Positions 5,621 through 7,480 of a DNA stretch of 7,480 nt are shown here, piece by piece. The notes below the pieces were generated by a model. That model did no database searches. It saw only the letters and a program-made list of their open reading frames with translations, and was not told the origin of the DNA. Each line of letters starts with the position of its first letter. The stretch's first letter is position 1. Made by a program: the position numbers and the translations under genes. The DNA is from Spirochaetaceae bacterium (lineage in GTDB: Bacteria > Spirochaetota > Spirochaetia > Treponematales > Breznakiellaceae), in NCBI GenBank assembly GCA_031290405.1, contig JAITNO010000117.1:1-7480 (forward strand). The letters run 5' to 3'.

Positions 5621-5700
5621 CAAGAACCCCACACAGAGGCACGGAGGCACAGAGAAGACATAATGCTTTCTATTCCTCCGCGCCTCCATGTGGGGGCTCT
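5621..5700. repeat. Imperfect inverted repeat of about 80 bp between two genes
   Basis: The left arm (5621-5657) and right arm (5665-5700) are imperfect reverse complements around a short loop. The core CCCCACACAGAGGCACGGAGG pairs with CCTCCGCGCCTCCATGTGGGG with a few mismatches or wobbles. The right arm ends 5 bp past the stop codon of the GLUG-repeat gene. There is no T-run after the hairpin on either strand, so it is not a classic intrinsic terminator. The 'CAGAGGCACGGAGGCACAGAG' wording resembles a dispersed intergenic repeat seen in many environmental bacterial genomes. That resemblance is recalled, not checked. Confidence 0.8.
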
Positions 5701-5705
5701 TCCCC

Positions 5706-7480
5706 CTACTTCAGCACCGGCGGCGTTACGCTGGCGTCCCAGCCGTTGGCTTCGGTGTAGCCGAGGGCGGCCCAGGGCACATCGCTTGGCGACAGCACGC
5801 CCAGGCCTTCCTTCGAGGTGAGGCTGCCGTCGCCCGCAGTGCTGCTCACGGCGTAGTTGTCGGAAAGGTTGGTGGTGCTGTAGCCCACTATCCGGCCAGT
5901 GTTTATAGTTCCGCCGTTGGCCCAGGTAACCGAAACCGCCGGGCCTAAGGTTACGCAGCTACTGATGCCGCAGCTGGGATAGGTGCTGAGGTATCTCCCC
6001 GCAAAACCGCCTACATACATGGGTTGTTTATAGGCGCCACCATTAGCACCGCAGCTCACGACTACTTCCGCCGTGGTATAGCATCGCTCTATGCGAATCG
6101 CTTGGCCGGCGCTGTTATTTCTTTGTAGAGCGACAAAACCGCCAACATTCAAACCCCCGAAGCCACGATTCATGTCTGCATCGAAGTTGAGGTTGATGCT
6201 CCCTGTCGAGTAGCAGTCGCTGATGACAACGTTGCTGCCGGAATATTCCCCCACAAAGCCGCCGATTTCCCAGGTATGGCCATCGCTGTGACCTGTGGAG
6301 GTGTTATCCAGGTTGAACGTAATATTCAGCCCCGAAACGCAGTGCCTTATGGAAACGGTTTGATTACCTCCAGGTTGATAGTTCAAATTACCTATCATGC
6401 CGCCCATGACCATATAGCTGTTGGTGACTTTCGTGAACACCACGCTTCCCGTTACCTTTAGGTTTTCCAGCGTGATGGCGGGGGACGCGGCACCGGAGAT
6501 AGTCCCCACAAAGCCGCCGAAGGACAAGGGTGTGGGGCCTATGAGTTGTCCGCCTTCGGCGGGGGTGTGGACGTTCAGCGTCAAATCGTAGATGCCTGCG
6601 CCCGGGCCAACGGTTTCGAACATCGCCACGCTGCCCGATGTTTTGGAGAGCGGCAGGTCGATGGTGTGGCCGTTGCCGTAAAGCTTGCCGGTAAAGCCGG
6701 TTGGCCCAACCCAGGTGGCGCCGGGCAGCACAATATCCGCAATCACCGACCAGCTCTCCGTGCGGTTTTCGGGCTTCGACAGGGCCAGCAGCTCCGCCAC
6801 GTTGGAGATGGTTCGGCCACGGGGAACCACCCCCGTAAGGTCGAGGGCCACGTTCCGGCTGGCAAGTTCGGCGCTTGAGGGGCTTATCGCCTTGGTCGAG
6901 TAGGACACGCCGCCATTGTCCATGCTCACCACGAAGGTCGCCGGCGTGTAACTGGCCTCAGGCAATGTCCATACCGTGAACACCGTAGCGTCCCCCACGT
7001 CCGCCATCGTGACGGCCACTTGCGGGCTGCTCTTGTCGAACATGATGACGGACGTTACCGGGTAAGGTGGGTTCGACACCGTGGCCGTCCACTTGACCAG
7101 GCCCGAAGTGGAGCCCAGAATCGTGATCGTATAGATGCGGCTCCCCTCCTGGTCCGCCGGCGCGCCGGGGGCCGAGGCGACCGTAACCTCCACAAACGCG
7201 TACTGCCCCGCGCCGGGCAGAGTAATGGCGGCCATCGCGGTTCCGATCCCCGTGGCGAGGTCGCTTGCCGCGTCCCGCAGCTTGATGGATACCGACGCGG
7301 CGGGGCTCCCCGTCGTCGCCCTGATATTCGCCGTGCCGCCCAAGTGCGCGCTGTCCGCGATAAAGTAGTAGCTCACCACGTCGGAGTTGAAGTTCGTGAT
7401 GAGGTTCTCCGTACCGCCCGCGTAGACCGCCTGTAGGTCCGCCAGCGCGTAACTATAGAAGGAATAGTGAGCGATATGCG
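5706..7480 (-). CDS. Large surface protein with cadherin-like and GLUG repeats (5' end outside window)
   Basis: The frame is open from the window edge at 7480 to TAG at 5706 and gives 590 residues. An internal GTG at 7379 is not a convincing start, because coding sequence continues upstream (Y-A-L-A-D-L-Q-A-V-Y-A-G-G). Residues about 25-120 look like a bacterial cadherin-like beta-sandwich, ending in R-I-Y-T-I-T-I-L-G. After a linker comes L-Y-G-N-G-H-T-I-D-L, the usual entry to a right-handed beta-helix. Then come repeats with the GLUG signature: F-G-G-F-V-G, M-G-G-M-I-G, I-G-G-F-V-G, V-G-G-F-V-A, V-G-G-F-A-G and G-R-I-V-G, alternating with D-C-Y-S-T-G-like turns. The protein ends A-L-G-Y-T-E-A-N-G-W-D, a common end of GLUG arrays. 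It is probably exported and surface-exposed, perhaps for adhesion or glycan contact. No enzyme motif is visible, and the signal peptide lies outside the window. Confidence 0.85.
   Translation of the reverse strand, partial: HIAHYSFYSYALADLQAVYAGGTENLITNFNSDVVSYYFIADSAHLGGTANIRATTGSPAASVSIKLRDAASDLATGIGTAMAAITLPGAGQYAFVEVTVASAPGAPADQEGSRIYTITILGSTSGLVKWTATVSNPPYPVTSVIMFDKSSPQVAVTMADVGDATVFTVWTLPEASYTPATFVVSMDNGGVSYSTKAISPSSAELASRNVALDLTGVVPRGRTISNVAELLALSKPENRTESWSVIADIVLPGATWVGPTGFTGKLYGNGHTIDLPLSKTSGSVAMFETVGPGAGIYDLTLNVHTPAEGGQLIGPTPLSFGGFVGTISGAASPAITLENLKVTGSVVFTKVTNSYMVMGGMIGNLNYQPGGNQTVSIRHCVSGLNITFNLDNTSTGHSDGHTWEIGGFVGEYSGSNVVISDCYSTGSINLNFDADMNRGFGGLNVGGFVALQRNNSAGQAIRIERCYTTAEVVVSCGANGGAYKQPMYVGGFAGRYLSTYPSCGISSCVTLGPAVSVTWANGGTINTGRIVGYSTTNLSDNYAVSSTAGDGSLTSKEGLGVLSPSDVPWAALGYTEANGWDASVTPPVLK

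Noticed and set aside
5621..5700. Intrinsic terminator of the GLUG-repeat gene
   Set aside because: The hairpin position fits, but no T-run follows it on the minus strand; the sequence after it is GGGGAGGAGCAGG, then A-rich.

Overview
The window looks like chromosomal DNA from a GC-rich, host-associated spirochaete, most likely a treponeme of the termite-gut type. This is inferred from family content: an outer-membrane barrel of the spirochaetal UPF0164/FadL-like kind, an OmpA protein carrying FlgD-type Ig domains, a large surface protein with cadherin-like and GLUG repeats, and a uronate isomerase typical of hemicellulose or pectin degraders. No rRNA, tRNA or housekeeping marker is present, so the assignment is tentative. 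Every credible gene lies on the minus strand, so transcription runs from high to low coordinates.

Layout from the right: (i) 7480-5706, the 3' part of a large secreted or surface repeat protein, cut by the window edge. (ii) 5621-5700, an imperfect inverted repeat of about 80 bp in the gap before the next gene. (iii) 5531-4116, complete uxaC (glucuronate isomerase), with a 12-bp palindrome in its upstream region. (iv) 4115-3996, an intergenic region with two 9-bp direct repeats one 22-bp step apart and a good sigma70-type promoter. (v) 3995-2934 and 2921-1074, a tight two-gene operon for the outer-membrane barrel and the OmpA/FlgD-Ig protein. The ribosome-binding site of the second gene abuts the stop codon of the first. 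(vi) 1073-1021, a cluster of GC-rich palindromes after the operon. (vii) 997-553, a strong promoter, a leader hairpin and the collapsed remains of a Phd/YefM-RelE type toxin-antitoxin pair. (viii) 552-378, a G-rich, gene-free stretch. (ix) 377-58, a tandem array of 21-bp units.

The most unusual object is the 21-bp array. It consists of two adjoining sequence families with the same internal architecture: a 5-nt arm, a 7-nt linker beginning RCGG, a 5-nt arm and a 4-nt GTRY spacer. In both families the two arms that flank GTRY are complementary or nearly so, although the arm sequences differ. That pattern favours selection on a folded or dyad-symmetric nucleic acid over a 7-residue peptide repeat. 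The array is open in several frames only because 21 is a multiple of three and the unit has no stop codons.

Functionally, the barrel and OmpA-like proteins probably form an outer-membrane/periplasm assembly tethered to peptidoglycan, the GLUG protein is a candidate surface adhesin, and UxaC feeds glucuronate or galacturonate into central metabolism. Nothing in the sequence ties uxaC to the envelope operon beyond proximity.
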